A stretch of DNA of 64,000 nt from Flammeovirgaceae bacterium UBA2371 (GCA_002345965.1 DDTF01000048.1:63453-127452); one strand, 5' to 3'; shown: positions 42,654 through 51,843, counted from the first letter of the stretch. Notes: generated by a model not told the origin, from the letters alone. Translations and numbers: made by a program.

Positions 42654-45600
42654 TTACCGATTACTGAACTCTACAAACTCCTTCGTCTGTTCTATGCGTT
42701 TGCTCACCATCGGCAATTTGTTCATATACGTCACCTCAATTGAGGCAATGCCAAAATCTTCCACCACCTTTCCCCTTATCTCATAAAATCCTCTTCCCCG
42801 AAAAGGATATCTTTTAGTCACATCCGGAAAATGAACAGTATCAAACACTTCTCCGTCTTTATCATAAAAAGTACCAAAGTGCATAAGCTCTCCTTTTAGC
42901 GTACTGGTGTTTTTTGTCGTTACCACATAACCAACCATTTTCACATTCTTTCCGATCTTACTCATCAGCTCTTTCGCTATGGTGTCTCCCCGCTCGGAGG
43001 TTGCCAGCAACAAAAATGGATCGCACAAAGGAAAACCCAGCAATTCTATTTCATCAAATGCATCTTCCAACGGTTGCCGATGCAACATGGGGAGCGGATA
43101 TTCTTTGGGTTCAGTGTCAAACAAAGACGTGGATTGCATTTTTCTTTTGTTGGCATTCTGATTGCTCAAGTAAAGCATGGCCTCCCAGAGCAGCCGTTGT
43201 TTGGTCTTGTTGGTAAATCGAAAGGCCCCCAGCCGAATGAGAATACGCACTTGTTCCAACCCTGCCGGTATTCGTCTCAAAAAATTATCAAAACTGGTAT
43301 AAGGTCCGTTTTGCTGTCGTTCCTCAGGTATCAGCTTGGCTATTTTATGTTCCAGGCTTTTTAGATGAATGAATCCTATAAAGATTTCTTCTCCATATAT
43401 AGTCGTAAGGTGATCGCTGCGGTTCACACAAGGTGCACTGATTTTGGCGCCACTCATTCGCGCCTCATGAAAATAAAATTCTGTTCGGTAGAACCCCCCA
43501 AAATTATTGATCACCCCCACCATAAACTCGAGCGGGTAATGCGCCTTGAGAAACAAACTCTGATAACTTTCTACAGCGTAACTGGCAGAATGGCCCTTGG
43601 AGAAAGAATATCCCGAAAAACTTTCAATCTCATACCACACCCTGGCAATCACATGTTGCTCATATCCCAGCTGTCGGCAATTTTCAAAAAAACTCTCTTC
43701 TACCCTTTGAAACTCTTCGCGTGAACGAAATTTTCCGGACATGCCCCTGCGCAAGACATCTGCCTCCGTCAGCGTCATGTTAGCAAAATGATGCGCCACC
43801 TTGATCACATCCTCCTGATACACCATTACACCGTAAGTCTCCTTCATGAGTTCGTCTATTTTTTCATGAATGGCTTCATACTTGCCCCCATTACTTACCA
43901 GATGAAACCGCTCAATGTAGGTACGCATCATCCCCGACCGTGCCACTCCTGGGCGGATGATAGAACTGGCAGCCACCAAAGTGAGATAATCCTCACACCG
44001 CAACTTACCCAACAACATACGCATGGCGGGAGACTCTACATAAAAACAGCCCATTGCCTTGCTGTCGCGTAGCAGCTTCTTTATTTTCTCGTCTTTCTTG
44101 AATTCATGGAACCGGTGAATGTCCACATCGATTCCCTGGTTGCGCTTCACATGTTTTACCGTCTCCTTCAGGTGTCCCAATCCGCGCTGGCTCAAGATGT
44201 CGAACTTAAAAATGCCCATATCCTCTGCATTGTGCATCTCAAAATGAGATACAGGGTAGCCTTTGGGTGGAAATTGAATGGCTGTATACGCATAAATGGG
44301 TTTTTCTGTAATCAGTACGCCACCTGCGTGAATAGAAATATTGGCAGGCAAATCTTTGATGTGTTCGGCATACTTAAAAACCAACTCCGTAATGTGATCT
44401 CGCTCTCTGTGCCTAATGGGTTCTTCTACGATAGCATCTATTTCCTCCTTGGGTAATCCAAAAACTTTTCCCAACTCACGCAATACAGATCGCTTTTGAT
44501 AGGTCACGTGAGTACCCAAAAGGCAAACGTGATCTTTTCCATACCTTGAAAAAATATAATCGTAGATGGCATCACGGTCGTCCCATGAAAAATCAATGTC
44601 AAAGTCTGGCGGAGACGTGCGTTCAGGATTTAAAAATCGCTCGAAATACAAATCCAGTTCTATGGGATCTACATTGGTAATCTCTAAACAATAAGCCACT
44701 ACGCTGTTGGCACCACTACCACGCCCTACATAGTCAAAACCCTGTCGCTTGGCAAATTGAAGCAGATCATAAGCGATGAGGTAGTACGCACAAAACCCCT
44801 TACTCTTTATGATATTAAGCTCTCTTTGAAAGCGCTCTCTCAGCACAGGTTGGCTTACATCATACCTGAGCTGAAAACCTTCCCAGGCCTTGGTGACCAA
44901 TAAATCCCAATCGCCTTCTTCGGTTCCTGTTAATGTCTTCTTGTTCTTGTCTGCTTTGAGAGCAAAATCAATAGTGCAATGTTCAATCAGATATTGTGTG
45001 TTTCTGATCAGCTCCGGATAATTTGAAAATATTTTTTCCAGCTCTTTTTCCGGCATCATCATTTCATTGGGAAGTGCCTGCTGTTCCTCAGCCAGTTTGC
45101 TGAGCAGGGTATTGTTGTCAATAGCACGCAACAAGCGGTGCACGTTAAAATCAATTTTATTGGCAAACGTAACGGGATGATGGACAACAAATTTTTCCTT
45201 GTATTTCTTATACAAATTGCAAAATGACAGTTGATTGAGTTGATGCATCCGCACACCTATAAATTCATTTTTGCGAAGAAGATCAGGTTCTGCTTTTCCA
45301 AAAGGATAAATGACAAAGACATTTTCAAACTCAGGTGCCCGATCGGGCAATGGAATGTTGTTTAAATTATGATGCGATAAAAATCTGTTGATCGCTTCAA
45401 AGCCATCATTATTTTGTGCGATGGCAATAAAAAGTAATTGATTTTCTCTTCTGAACTCAATGCCCACCGCTATTTCAAGTAGGTAAGCTTCTTTGCCAAA
45501 AGCGGTAAGATCCGTTCCGTCAACCGGGGTTTTCTCTTCACACAACCTCAGCATCTCTATGTAAGAGGCCGTATTATTAATTTCTGTGAGTATCAGCTTG

Positions 45601-45701
45601 CGCACACCACATCTTTTTGCCTCATTAAAAAGATCCTCCACCTTTAAGGTGCCATATTTAAAACTAAAAGCAGTATGACAGTTGATAAACATAATATCCA
45701 A
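42654..45701 (-). CDS. dnaE2: DNA polymerase III alpha subunit, DnaE2-like
   Basis: 1015 residues, shorter than replicative DnaE (about 1160). The PHP domain (about 1-220) lacks the metal-binding His pairs (INCHTAFSF, TEINNT), so proofreading-type activity is unlikely. The polymerase core has GRGSGANSVVAYCL (about 327-340) and the catalytic Asp motif PDFDIDF (about 365-371), then SIHAGGVLI, the TFANMTLTEADVLRRGMSGK region and GYSFSKGHSASYAV. A C-terminal OB-fold is present (about 900-990), but no clear beta-clamp motif was found by eye. It follows dinB on the same strand (41-nt gap), a pairing of error-prone polymerases like the imuB-dnaE2 type. Confidence 0.85.
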   Translation of the reverse strand: MDIMFINCHTAFSFKYGTLKVEDLFNEAKRCGVRKLILTEINNTASYIEMLRLCEEKTPVDGTDLTAFGKEAYLLEIAVGIEFRRENQLLFIAIAQNNDGFEAINRFLSHHNLNNIPLPDRAPEFENVFVIYPFGKAEPDLLRKNEFIGVRMHQLNQLSFCNLYKKYKEKFVVHHPVTFANKIDFNVHRLLRAIDNNTLLSKLAEEQQALPNEMMMPEKELEKIFSNYPELIRNTQYLIEHCTIDFALKADKNKKTLTGTEEGDWDLLVTKAWEGFQLRYDVSQPVLRERFQRELNIIKSKGFCAYYLIAYDLLQFAKRQGFDYVGRGSGANSVVAYCLEITNVDPIELDLYFERFLNPERTSPPDFDIDFSWDDRDAIYDYIFSRYGKDHVCLLGTHVTYQKRSVLRELGKVFGLPKEEIDAIVEEPIRHRERDHITELVFKYAEHIKDLPANISIHAGGVLITEKPIYAYTAIQFPPKGYPVSHFEMHNAEDMGIFKFDILSQRGLGHLKETVKHVKRNQGIDVDIHRFHEFKKDEKIKKLLRDSKAMGCFYVESPAMRMLLGKLRCEDYLTLVAASSIIRPGVARSGMMRTYIERFHLVSNGGKYEAIHEKIDELMKETYGVMVYQEDVIKVAHHFANMTLTEADVLRRGMSGKFRSREEFQRVEESFFENCRQLGYEQHVIARVWYEIESFSGYSFSKGHSASYAVESYQSLFLKAHYPLEFMVGVINNFGGFYRTEFYFHEARMSGAKISAPCVNRSDHLTTIYGEEIFIGFIHLKSLEHKIAKLIPEERQQNGPYTSFDNFLRRIPAGLEQVRILIRLGAFRFTNKTKQRLLWEAMLYLSNQNANKRKMQSTSLFDTEPKEYPLPMLHRQPLEDAFDEIELLGFPLCDPFLLLATSERGDTIAKELMSKIGKNVKMVGYVVTTKNTSTLKGELMHFGTFYDKDGEVFDTVHFPDVTKRYPFRGRGFYEIRGKVVEDFGIASIEVTYMNKLPMVSKRIEQTKEFVEFSNR

Positions 45702-45742
45702 TAGCTAGTGCGATAATGAATTGATGAGATGATAAAGAGTCA

Positions 45743-46930
45743 TCAACCTTTGAACGCATTCATTTCCATCCTTATTCGCTTGTTCACGTCCAGGGTAGTT
45801 GCACGAACCAACTTATCAACGCCATGTTTGTGCCTCATTCGATCCATGGCCTCATAGAGATTGATGCTCTCTTCGGTATCGTCAAACAAACTGATTTGAT
45901 GGTTGCCGTGCACCAGGTTGCTTAACCGAACGCCCACCAAACGAATGAGCATCCTTCTGTTGTAGAGTCTGTCAAACAACTCTGATACTACACGAAGCAA
46001 TACGTGATCAGAAGATGTATAAGGAATGTGTATTTGCTTCGTCTCCGTATCAAAGTTGGCATAACGGATTTTTACTGTTATACAAGAAGTGAGTTTTTTC
46101 TGCTCTCGAAGAGTAAACGCCACTTTCTCCACCATTGCAATTAAAATAGACTTTATTCGCTTCACATCAATCGAATCCTGCTCAAACGTACTTTCTGTTG
46201 ATATTGATTTTTGCTCGCTGTAAGAAACTATGGGCGAATTATCAATCCCGTGCGCTTTGTTCCATAAACTTATTCCGTTCTTGCCAAATGCGCTCACTAA
46301 AAATTTCAAAGGCATCTCCCGCAACGTGGCTACTTTGCGCACGCCCATGTCATAGAGAAAAGATGCAGTCTGCTTTCCGATCATTGGAATTTTCTCTACC
46401 GAGAGAGGCGCCAGAAAATCTTTTTCTTCCCCGGCCGGAATATGTTTTTCAGCATTGGGTTTAAATTCTCCCGTAGCCACTTTTGACACCAGCTTGTTCA
46501 CCGACATGCCCATGGATATTGGCAGCCCGCTTTCCGTCATCACTTTTTTTCGCAGCTCCACTGCCCACTTGAAGGCTCCGAAGTAACGATCCATACCCGA
46601 TGCATCAATATAAAATTCATCGATGGAAGATTTCTCAAAAGCAGGGGCAGCGTCTGCAATGATTTCTGTCACCAGGTGGGAGTGCTTGCTGTATGCTTCC
46701 ATATCTCCAGAAATCACCTTGGCATCCGGACACAACTGCAGTGCCAAATACATGGGCATGGCCGAATGCACACCAAATCTGCGGGCTTCATAACTGCAAG
46801 CCGCCACCACACCTCGCCTGCTGCTGCCTCCTATTATTAAAGGTCTGTTTTTAAGCCCATCGTGCAGTTTGCATTCTACCGCTACAAAGAAAGCGTCCAA
46901 ATCCAGGTGTATGACATTGCGAAGATCCAT
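45743..46930 (-). CDS. dinB: DNA polymerase IV (Y family)
   Basis: 395 residues. The N-terminal HLDLDAFFVAVECKL carries Asp and the steric-gate Phe-Phe region; Tyr-Ser motif SYEARRFGVHSAMPMYLA and the catalytic pair SSIDEFYID (about 100-108, Asp-Glu) follow, with two HhH motifs (about 185-210), the thumb and the little-finger domain (about 235-350). It performs translesion synthesis and may also substitute for imuB as partner of DnaE2. Transcribed together with dnaE2, behind an overlapping palindrome (46941-46967) that is the probable operator. Confidence 0.92.
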   Translation of the reverse strand: MDLRNVIHLDLDAFFVAVECKLHDGLKNRPLIIGGSSRRGVVAACSYEARRFGVHSAMPMYLALQLCPDAKVISGDMEAYSKHSHLVTEIIADAAPAFEKSSIDEFYIDASGMDRYFGAFKWAVELRKKVMTESGLPISMGMSVNKLVSKVATGEFKPNAEKHIPAGEEKDFLAPLSVEKIPMIGKQTASFLYDMGVRKVATLREMPLKFLVSAFGKNGISLWNKAHGIDNSPIVSYSEQKSISTESTFEQDSIDVKRIKSILIAMVEKVAFTLREQKKLTSCITVKIRYANFDTETKQIHIPYTSSDHVLLRVVSELFDRLYNRRMLIRLVGVRLSNLVHGNHQISLFDDTEESINLYEAMDRMRHKHGVDKLVRATTLDVNKRIRMEMNAFKG

Positions 46931-46940
46931 TAAGCAATAT

Positions 46941-46967
46941 TACTAAATATTTTAGTATTTACTAAAA
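46941..46967. promoter_or_regulatory. Three-half-site operator before dinB-dnaE2
   Basis: TACTAAA-TAT-TTTAGTA (46941-46957) is a perfect dyad, and TTTTAGTA-TT-TACTAAAA (46950-46967) a second perfect dyad sharing its half-site. It begins 10 nt upstream of the dinB start and covers the region where a promoter must lie (minus-strand TAATATTG at about 46943-46936 is a near match to TAnnTTTG). The regulator is not known. Confidence 0.6.
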
Positions 46968-47287
46968 ATTCATTGCTCGCTGTAATACATTGTATACCAG
47001 TTGCTTAATTAATACAAAAGGTGGTTAACAGGCATTTTAGCGCTCTGGTTGCTAAAAAAATGATGCCTCAAAATAAATTTTTATCACGGCAGATCTGAAG
47101 TGCAAAATCAGTGGTCAGTTATTCCAATAGACCAAAAATTCAACTATGAAAATTCCTACATAAAGCGCGTAAATCAACCTCTTACCTAACGTTTGTTAAC
47201 CCTCCACTTAAACTTTTTTTAATTTTTTAGTTTGAATCAGTTGAAAAAATCTCCATCCTTGTACTACAGCACAAGCAAAAAGTGAAG

Positions 47288-47392
47288 ATGAACACAACGC
47301 AGCGATACGAAATAACCAACTCCCTGATCAATTCGATCACGGGTGTGCTTGTCATTATTAGCGTCATTATTCTTCGAAAACCGGGGTGGTGA
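47288..47392 (+). CDS. Branched-chain leader peptide of the ilv operon
   Basis: 34 codons (ATG at 47288, TGA at 47390-47392) encoding MNTTQRYEITNSLINSIT then GVLVIISVIILRKPGW. Residues 20-29 (VLVIISVIIL) contain nine Ile, Val or Leu codons in ten (Ile 4, Val 3, Leu 2, one Ser). The composition matches the amino acids made by the downstream operon. The stop codon overlaps the 3' end of the antiterminator segment, so a ribosome that reads to the end covers it. No start other than this ATG gives such a control run. Confidence 0.85.
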   Translation: MNTTQRYEITNSLINSITGVLVIISVIILRKPGW

Positions 47393-47426
47393 TACTATTA
47401 TTTTAAACTGAATAATAAACCGCCCC
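47383..47426 (+). promoter_or_regulatory. ilv leader antiterminator
   Basis: GGGGTGGT (47383-47390) can pair with ACCGCCCC (47419-47426), the first arm of the terminator, as 8 bp with one G-U. A further ATTATT/AATAAT stem (47397-47402 with 47411-47416) closes the loop. Forming it destroys the terminator. Stalling on codons 20-29 leaves it free; a ribosome at the stop codon blocks it. Confidence 0.75.
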
Positions 47427-47450
47427 GAGAAATTGGGGCGGTTTTGTTTT
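47417..47450 (+). terminator. Attenuator terminator before ilvE
   Basis: 10-bp stem AAACCGCCCC / GGGGCGGTTT (47417-47426 with 47435-47444, 8-nt loop) followed by TTTTGTTTT. It lies between the leader peptide and ilvE, 37 nt before the structural start codon. Confidence 0.9.
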
Positions 47451-47463
47451 ATATGGGTTTTAA

Positions 47464-47479
47464 CAAACTAACGATTGTT
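47464..47479 (+). promoter_or_regulatory. Shared 16-nt leader element, ilvE copy
   Basis: CAAACTAACGATTGTT, identical to the element at 58823-58838 before leuC. It lies 7 nt before the ilvE start codon and 14 nt after the attenuator T tract, between the terminator and the first gene. Function unknown. Confidence 0.75.
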
Positions 47480-47486
47480 CTAAAGT

Positions 47487-48374
47487 ATGTACTACACTAA
47501 CGACACGACACTTTTCCTGAATGGAAAATTCGTAAAAGCAGCGGACGCAAAAACCGACCTCTTCAGTCAAACACTTCACTACGGTTATGGCGTATTCGAA
47601 GGAATACGCGCTTATCAAACTGTGAATGGCGTGAAAATTTTTAAAGCACGTGAACACTATGAGCGATTGCTCCGAAGTGCATCACTGGTAGGCATACCAC
47701 TCAATTATGATCCCGAAGAACTCACACAAGCCACCTACGAAGTACTGGCGAGAAATAGCCAAAGCAATGCGTACGTGCGTCCACTGGTTTTTTGTAGTCC
47801 GAATATGTCACTCACCAGTCCGCATGAAGTTTCATTGATGATTGCATCTTGGGAATGGGGAAAATACCTGGGTGACCAGCTTTTAAAAGTTTGCATCTCG
47901 TCCTATCAAAGGCCTAATCCTAAATCATTCAAGGTAGAAGCTAAAGCTTGTGGCCATTATGTAAACTCTATATTGGCAACTACCGAGGCCAAACAACGTG
48001 GTTTTGATGAAGGGCTCCTGCTCGATATCGAAGGGTTTGTTGCCGAAGGTCCTGGTGCCAATTTCTTCTACGAAAAGGATGGTGTACTCTACACACCACC
48101 ACGAGGCAGTATTCTTCCAGGCATTACGCGTCAAACCGTGTTGGAAATTTGTTCCGAGTTGGATTTGAGGGTTGAAGAAAAACTTTTCAAGCCTGAAGAT
48201 TTGTTCGATGCCGACAGTGCCTTCTTCTGCGGTACCGCTGCCGAAGTCATTGGTATCGAATCCATCGAAGGACAAAAATTTAGTAAGCCATGGAAAGAGT
48301 CGATGGGTGCTATTGTTCAGGAAGCTTATCGATGCCTTGTATTGGATAAGAGCTACAGCTACGTGATCGTATGA
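47487..48374 (+). CDS. ilvE: Branched-chain amino acid aminotransferase
   Basis: 295 residues, fold type IV PLP enzyme. Motifs are LHYGYGVFEGIRAY at about 30-43, PLVFC at about 99-103, the PLP lysine at 153 in KVEAKACGHYVNS, DEGLLLDIEGFVAEGPGANFF and FFCGTAAEVIGI near the C-terminus. It performs the last step of Ile, Val and Leu synthesis. Length is close to the usual 300. First gene of the ilv operon; its start codon is preceded by an attenuator terminator and the 16-nt element shared with leuC. A 73-nt gap with a hairpin follows before ilvD. Confidence 0.92.
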   Translation: MYYTNDTTLFLNGKFVKAADAKTDLFSQTLHYGYGVFEGIRAYQTVNGVKIFKAREHYERLLRSASLVGIPLNYDPEELTQATYEVLARNSQSNAYVRPLVFCSPNMSLTSPHEVSLMIASWEWGKYLGDQLLKVCISSYQRPNPKSFKVEAKACGHYVNSILATTEAKQRGFDEGLLLDIEGFVAEGPGANFFYEKDGVLYTPPRGSILPGITRQTVLEICSELDLRVEEKLFKPEDLFDADSAFFCGTAAEVIGIESIEGQKFSKPWKESMGAIVQEAYRCLVLDKSYSYVIV

Positions 48375-48383
48375 TAATTAAAA

Positions 48384-48428
48384 TTCAAAGTTTGAAATTC
48401 AAAATTACGCAACACTACAAACTTTGAA
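48384..48428. repeat. Intergenic inverted repeat between ilvE and ilvD
   Basis: TTCAAAGTTTG (48384-48394) and its exact reverse complement CAAACTTTGAA (48418-48428) flank a 23-nt loop, giving an 11-bp hairpin. Further TTCAAA/TTGAA-like units flank it. There is no T run, so it is unlikely to terminate; RNA stability or an interspersed repeat is more likely. Confidence 0.7.
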
Positions 48429-48447
48429 CCTTGAATATTGAATTAAG

Positions 48448-50127
48448 ATGGAGCTGAACAAATACAGTAAAACGATTACCCAAGACAGTACGTTGCCTGC
48501 TGCGCAAGCCATGTTGTATGGCATAGGCCTGACTGAACATGATCTAAAAAAAGCACAGGTAGGAATTGTTAGTACTGGCTTTGACGGAAACACCTGCAAT
48601 ATGCATCTCAACGCACTGGCGCAAGAAGTAAAACAGGCGGTATGGGATCAGGATCTGGTGGGATTGGTTTTTCATACTATTGGAGTGAGTGATGGCATCT
48701 CCAATGGCACGGAAGGCATGCGCTACTCTTTGGTTAGTCGAGAAGTAATTGCTGATTCCATTGAAACCGTTTGCAATGCACAATATTATGACGGGCTGAT
48801 CGCTGTAGTAGGCTGTGATAAAAATATGCCCGGGTCGCTGATTGCCATGGGCAGATTGAACAGGCCTGCCATTATGGTGTATGGTGGCACCATAGCCGGT
48901 GGACACTGGAAAGGAAAACCATTGAACATCGTTTCGGCTTTTGAAGCCCTGGGTGAAAAGATGGCCAATAAACTTTCGGATGAAGATTATAAAGGCATCA
49001 TCCAGAATGCCTGTCCCGGTGCCGGTGCATGTGGCGGTATGTACACCGCCAATACAATGGCCTCTGCCATCGAGGCATTGGGTATGGCACTGCCCTACTC
49101 CTCTTCCAATCCTGCGTTGAGTAAAGAAAAGTCTGCAGAATGCAAGACTGCAAGTGAGGCCATTCACTTTCTTTTAGAAAAAGACATCAAGCCTCGTGAC
49201 ATCATGACCATGAGAGCTTTTGAAAATGCCGTTACCATCGTGATGGCGTTGGGCGGATCCACCAACGCAGTGTTGCACTTAATTGCTATGGCCAGATCGG
49301 TGGGTTTAAAACTAACACAAGACGACTTTCAACGCCTATCTGACAGCACTCCCCTGATTGCCGACTTGAAACCGAGTGGAAAATACCTGATGGAAGACCT
49401 GCACAAAATTGGAGGTACACCCGTGGTAATGAAATACCTTCTTGACAATGGACTGTTACATCCTGAATGTTTGACCGTAACTGGTAAGACAGTGGCCGAG
49501 AATTTACAAAATATCCCTTCCATGGATTTCGAGAAGCAGGACATTATCGTTTCGTTGGAAAAACCCATTAAAAAATCAGGTCACCTGCAAATTCTTTATG
49601 GCAACCTGGCCGAAAAAGGATCGGTGGCTAAGATCACAGGCAAAGAAGGTGAGAAGTTCAAAGGCAGAGCACGTGTTTTTAATGGTGAGTTTGAATTAAT
49701 CAATGGCATTGCCTCAGGAAAAGTAAAAGAAGGGGATGTGGTAGTCATCAGGTATGTTGGCCCCAAGGGAGCACCAGGTATGCCCGAAATGCTAAAACCC
49801 ACCAGCGCCATCATGGGGGCTGGGCTTGGAAAAAATGTTGCACTGATCACAGATGGAAGATTTTCCGGAGGGACACATGGGTTTGTGGTGGGGCACATTA
49901 CGCCAGAAGCGTTTGATGGCGGATTGCTTGCTTTAGTTGAAGATGGCGACTGGATAGAAATTGATGTGAGAAACCATCAGTTAAACTTATTAGTAGATGA
50001 AAAAACTTTAGTGATCAGAAAATCAACTTTTCAAACACCTGGCCTGCGGGTGCATAATGGTGTACTCTATAAATATGCAAAACAAGTAAAGACTGCTGCG
50101 GATGGATGCGTTACTGACGAGGACTAA
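48448..50127 (+). CDS. ilvD: Dihydroxy-acid dehydratase
   Basis: 559 residues. The Fe-S cysteines are visible in DGNTCNMHL (about 49-57), GCDKNMPGSL (about 119-128) and CPGAGACGGMYTANTM (about 188-203); GGSTNAVLHLIAMA, the KSGHLQILYGNLAEKG segment and DGRFSGGTHGFVVGHITPEA follow. It removes water from 2,3-dihydroxy-isovalerate and -methylvalerate in Val and Ile synthesis. The ilvB start lies 26 nt inside its 3' end, so the two are translationally coupled. Confidence 0.95.
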   Translation: MELNKYSKTITQDSTLPAAQAMLYGIGLTEHDLKKAQVGIVSTGFDGNTCNMHLNALAQEVKQAVWDQDLVGLVFHTIGVSDGISNGTEGMRYSLVSREVIADSIETVCNAQYYDGLIAVVGCDKNMPGSLIAMGRLNRPAIMVYGGTIAGGHWKGKPLNIVSAFEALGEKMANKLSDEDYKGIIQNACPGAGACGGMYTANTMASAIEALGMALPYSSSNPALSKEKSAECKTASEAIHFLLEKDIKPRDIMTMRAFENAVTIVMALGGSTNAVLHLIAMARSVGLKLTQDDFQRLSDSTPLIADLKPSGKYLMEDLHKIGGTPVVMKYLLDNGLLHPECLTVTGKTVAENLQNIPSMDFEKQDIIVSLEKPIKKSGHLQILYGNLAEKGSVAKITGKEGEKFKGRARVFNGEFELINGIASGKVKEGDVVVIRYVGPKGAPGMPEMLKPTSAIMGAGLGKNVALITDGRFSGGTHGFVVGHITPEAFDGGLLALVEDGDWIEIDVRNHQLNLLVDEKTLVIRKSTFQTPGLRVHNGVLYKYAKQVKTAADGCVTDED

Positions 50128-51841
50128 GAAGAAAGAGCAAACACATCAAAAAATTTCAGGCTCAGAAGCATTGCTTCAATGCTTGATGGAAGAAGGTGTT
50201 ACTACATTGTTTGGCTATCCAGGTGGTGCTATCATGCCTGTATATGATGCGCTCTATGGTTATTCAGATAAATTAAATCATATTCTTGTCCGTCATGAAC
50301 AAGGTGCTATTCACGCAGCACAAGGTTACGCAAGGGTATCAGGAGAAGTGGGTGTTGCTTTGGCCACATCAGGACCTGGCGCTACCAACCTGATCACTGG
50401 TTTGGCCGATGCTTTGATTGATTCAACTCCGGTTGTTTGCATCACAGGGCAGGTGTTTGCTCACCTCTTGGGTACAGATGCCTTTCAGGAAATCGATGTG
50501 ATTAACACTACCAATCCTGTAACCAAATGGAATGTACAAATCACCGAAGCCAAAGACATTGCATCGGCTGTAGCCAAAGCTTTTTATATCGCACGCTTCG
50601 GTAGGCCGGGCCCTGTATTAATCGACATTACAAAAAATGCGCAGAATGAAATACTCGAGTCATTCGAATACAAAAAATGCGAACACATCAGGACCTATAA
50701 ACCAAAACCTGATTTGCCACTAGAACAAGTTGAAGAAGCTGCCACCTTAATTAATAACGCAAAGCAACCTTATCTATTGGCTGGTCAGGGTGTCTTGCTT
50801 TCAGGAGCCGTTCAGGCACTACTTCATTTTTCAGAAAAGACCGGGATTCCTGTGGCTTGTACATTATTAGGACTTGGGGCATTTCCTACCGATCATCCCA
50901 ACTATGTGGGCTATCTGGGCATGCACGGAAATTATGGCCCCAATGTAAATACCAACGAATGCGATGTGTTGATTGCAGTGGGCATGCGCTTCGATGACAG
51001 GGTTACCGGCAACGTAGCCAAGTATGCCACACAGGCAAAAGTAGTTCATGTTGAAATAGACCGGGCTGAAATCAATAAGATTATAAAAGCCGATGTGCCC
51101 ATCCATGCTGATGCGAAGGAAGCCTTACTTGCATTAACGGATTTGTGCAAAGCCAAAAAGCATAATGACTGGATGAATTCCTTTAAAAAACTCAACCAAC
51201 TCGAGTATGATAAAGTAGTGAGTCCTGAGTTTGATCCTGGTGGCGAAATGAAAATGGCAGAGGTCATCCACCATCTCTCCAACCTTACAAATGGAAATGC
51301 CATTTTAGTGACAGATGTGGGTCAGCACCAAATGATTGCTTCACGCTACTACCAATACAAAGACCCCAGAACCAATGTTACTTCCGGTGGAGCAGGTACT
51401 ATGGGATTTGCACTGCCTGCAGCAATGGGGGCCAAATTAGCAAAGCCGCATAAACAGGTTGTGGCAGTGATTGGTGACGGAGGTTTTCAAATGACACCTC
51501 AGGAATTGGGCACCATTATGCAATACAATATTCCTGTTAAGATTTTGGTGCTCAACAATAGCTTTCTGGGAATGGTACGTCAATGGCAGGAATTGTTTCA
51601 CAATAAACGCTACTCCTCAACTGAAATGACCAATCCCGATTTCGTAAAACTCGTAGAAGCGTACAACATCCCTGCAAGAAGAGCAACCCAACGAAATGAA
51701 CTATTGCCTATGCTCCATGAAATGCTCGAATCCAAAACCTCCCATTTTTTGGAGGTTGTGGTAGGCAAGGAAGACAACGTATTTCCGATGATTCCTACAG
51801 GAGCAGGCGTTGCAGACATGTTGTTGGAAAAAATAAATTAA
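50102..51841 (+). CDS. ilvB: Acetolactate synthase, large subunit
   Basis: 579 residues. GYPGGAIMPVYDAL at about 37-50, RHEQGAIHAAQGYARVSG with the catalytic Glu at about 60-77, ATSGPGATNLITGLADA and the thiamine-diphosphate motif GDGGFQMTPQELGTIMQYN (about 459-477), followed by NNSFLGMVRQWQELF. It condenses pyruvate with pyruvate or 2-oxobutanoate. It overlaps ilvD by 26 nt and is followed 2 nt later by its small subunit gene. Confidence 0.94.
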   Translation: MDALLTRTKKKEQTHQKISGSEALLQCLMEEGVTTLFGYPGGAIMPVYDALYGYSDKLNHILVRHEQGAIHAAQGYARVSGEVGVALATSGPGATNLITGLADALIDSTPVVCITGQVFAHLLGTDAFQEIDVINTTNPVTKWNVQITEAKDIASAVAKAFYIARFGRPGPVLIDITKNAQNEILESFEYKKCEHIRTYKPKPDLPLEQVEEAATLINNAKQPYLLAGQGVLLSGAVQALLHFSEKTGIPVACTLLGLGAFPTDHPNYVGYLGMHGNYGPNVNTNECDVLIAVGMRFDDRVTGNVAKYATQAKVVHVEIDRAEINKIIKADVPIHADAKEALLALTDLCKAKKHNDWMNSFKKLNQLEYDKVVSPEFDPGGEMKMAEVIHHLSNLTNGNAILVTDVGQHQMIASRYYQYKDPRTNVTSGGAGTMGFALPAAMGAKLAKPHKQVVAVIGDGGFQMTPQELGTIMQYNIPVKILVLNNSFLGMVRQWQELFHNKRYSSTEMTNPDFVKLVEAYNIPARRATQRNELLPMLHEMLESKTSHFLEVVVGKEDNVFPMIPTGAGVADMLLEKIN

Positions 51842-51843
51842 TT

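Noticed and set aside
42632..42666. Inverted repeat CAGTAAT/ATTACTG between rlmD and dnaE2
   Set aside because: It overlaps both stop codons, has a long loop and no T run on either strand, so I do not call a terminator.
47192..47234. Possible ilv promoter (TTTG at 47192, TTAGTTTG at 47227)
   Set aside because: The spacing is about 31 nt and the -7 element has a mismatch, so it does not fit the consensus.
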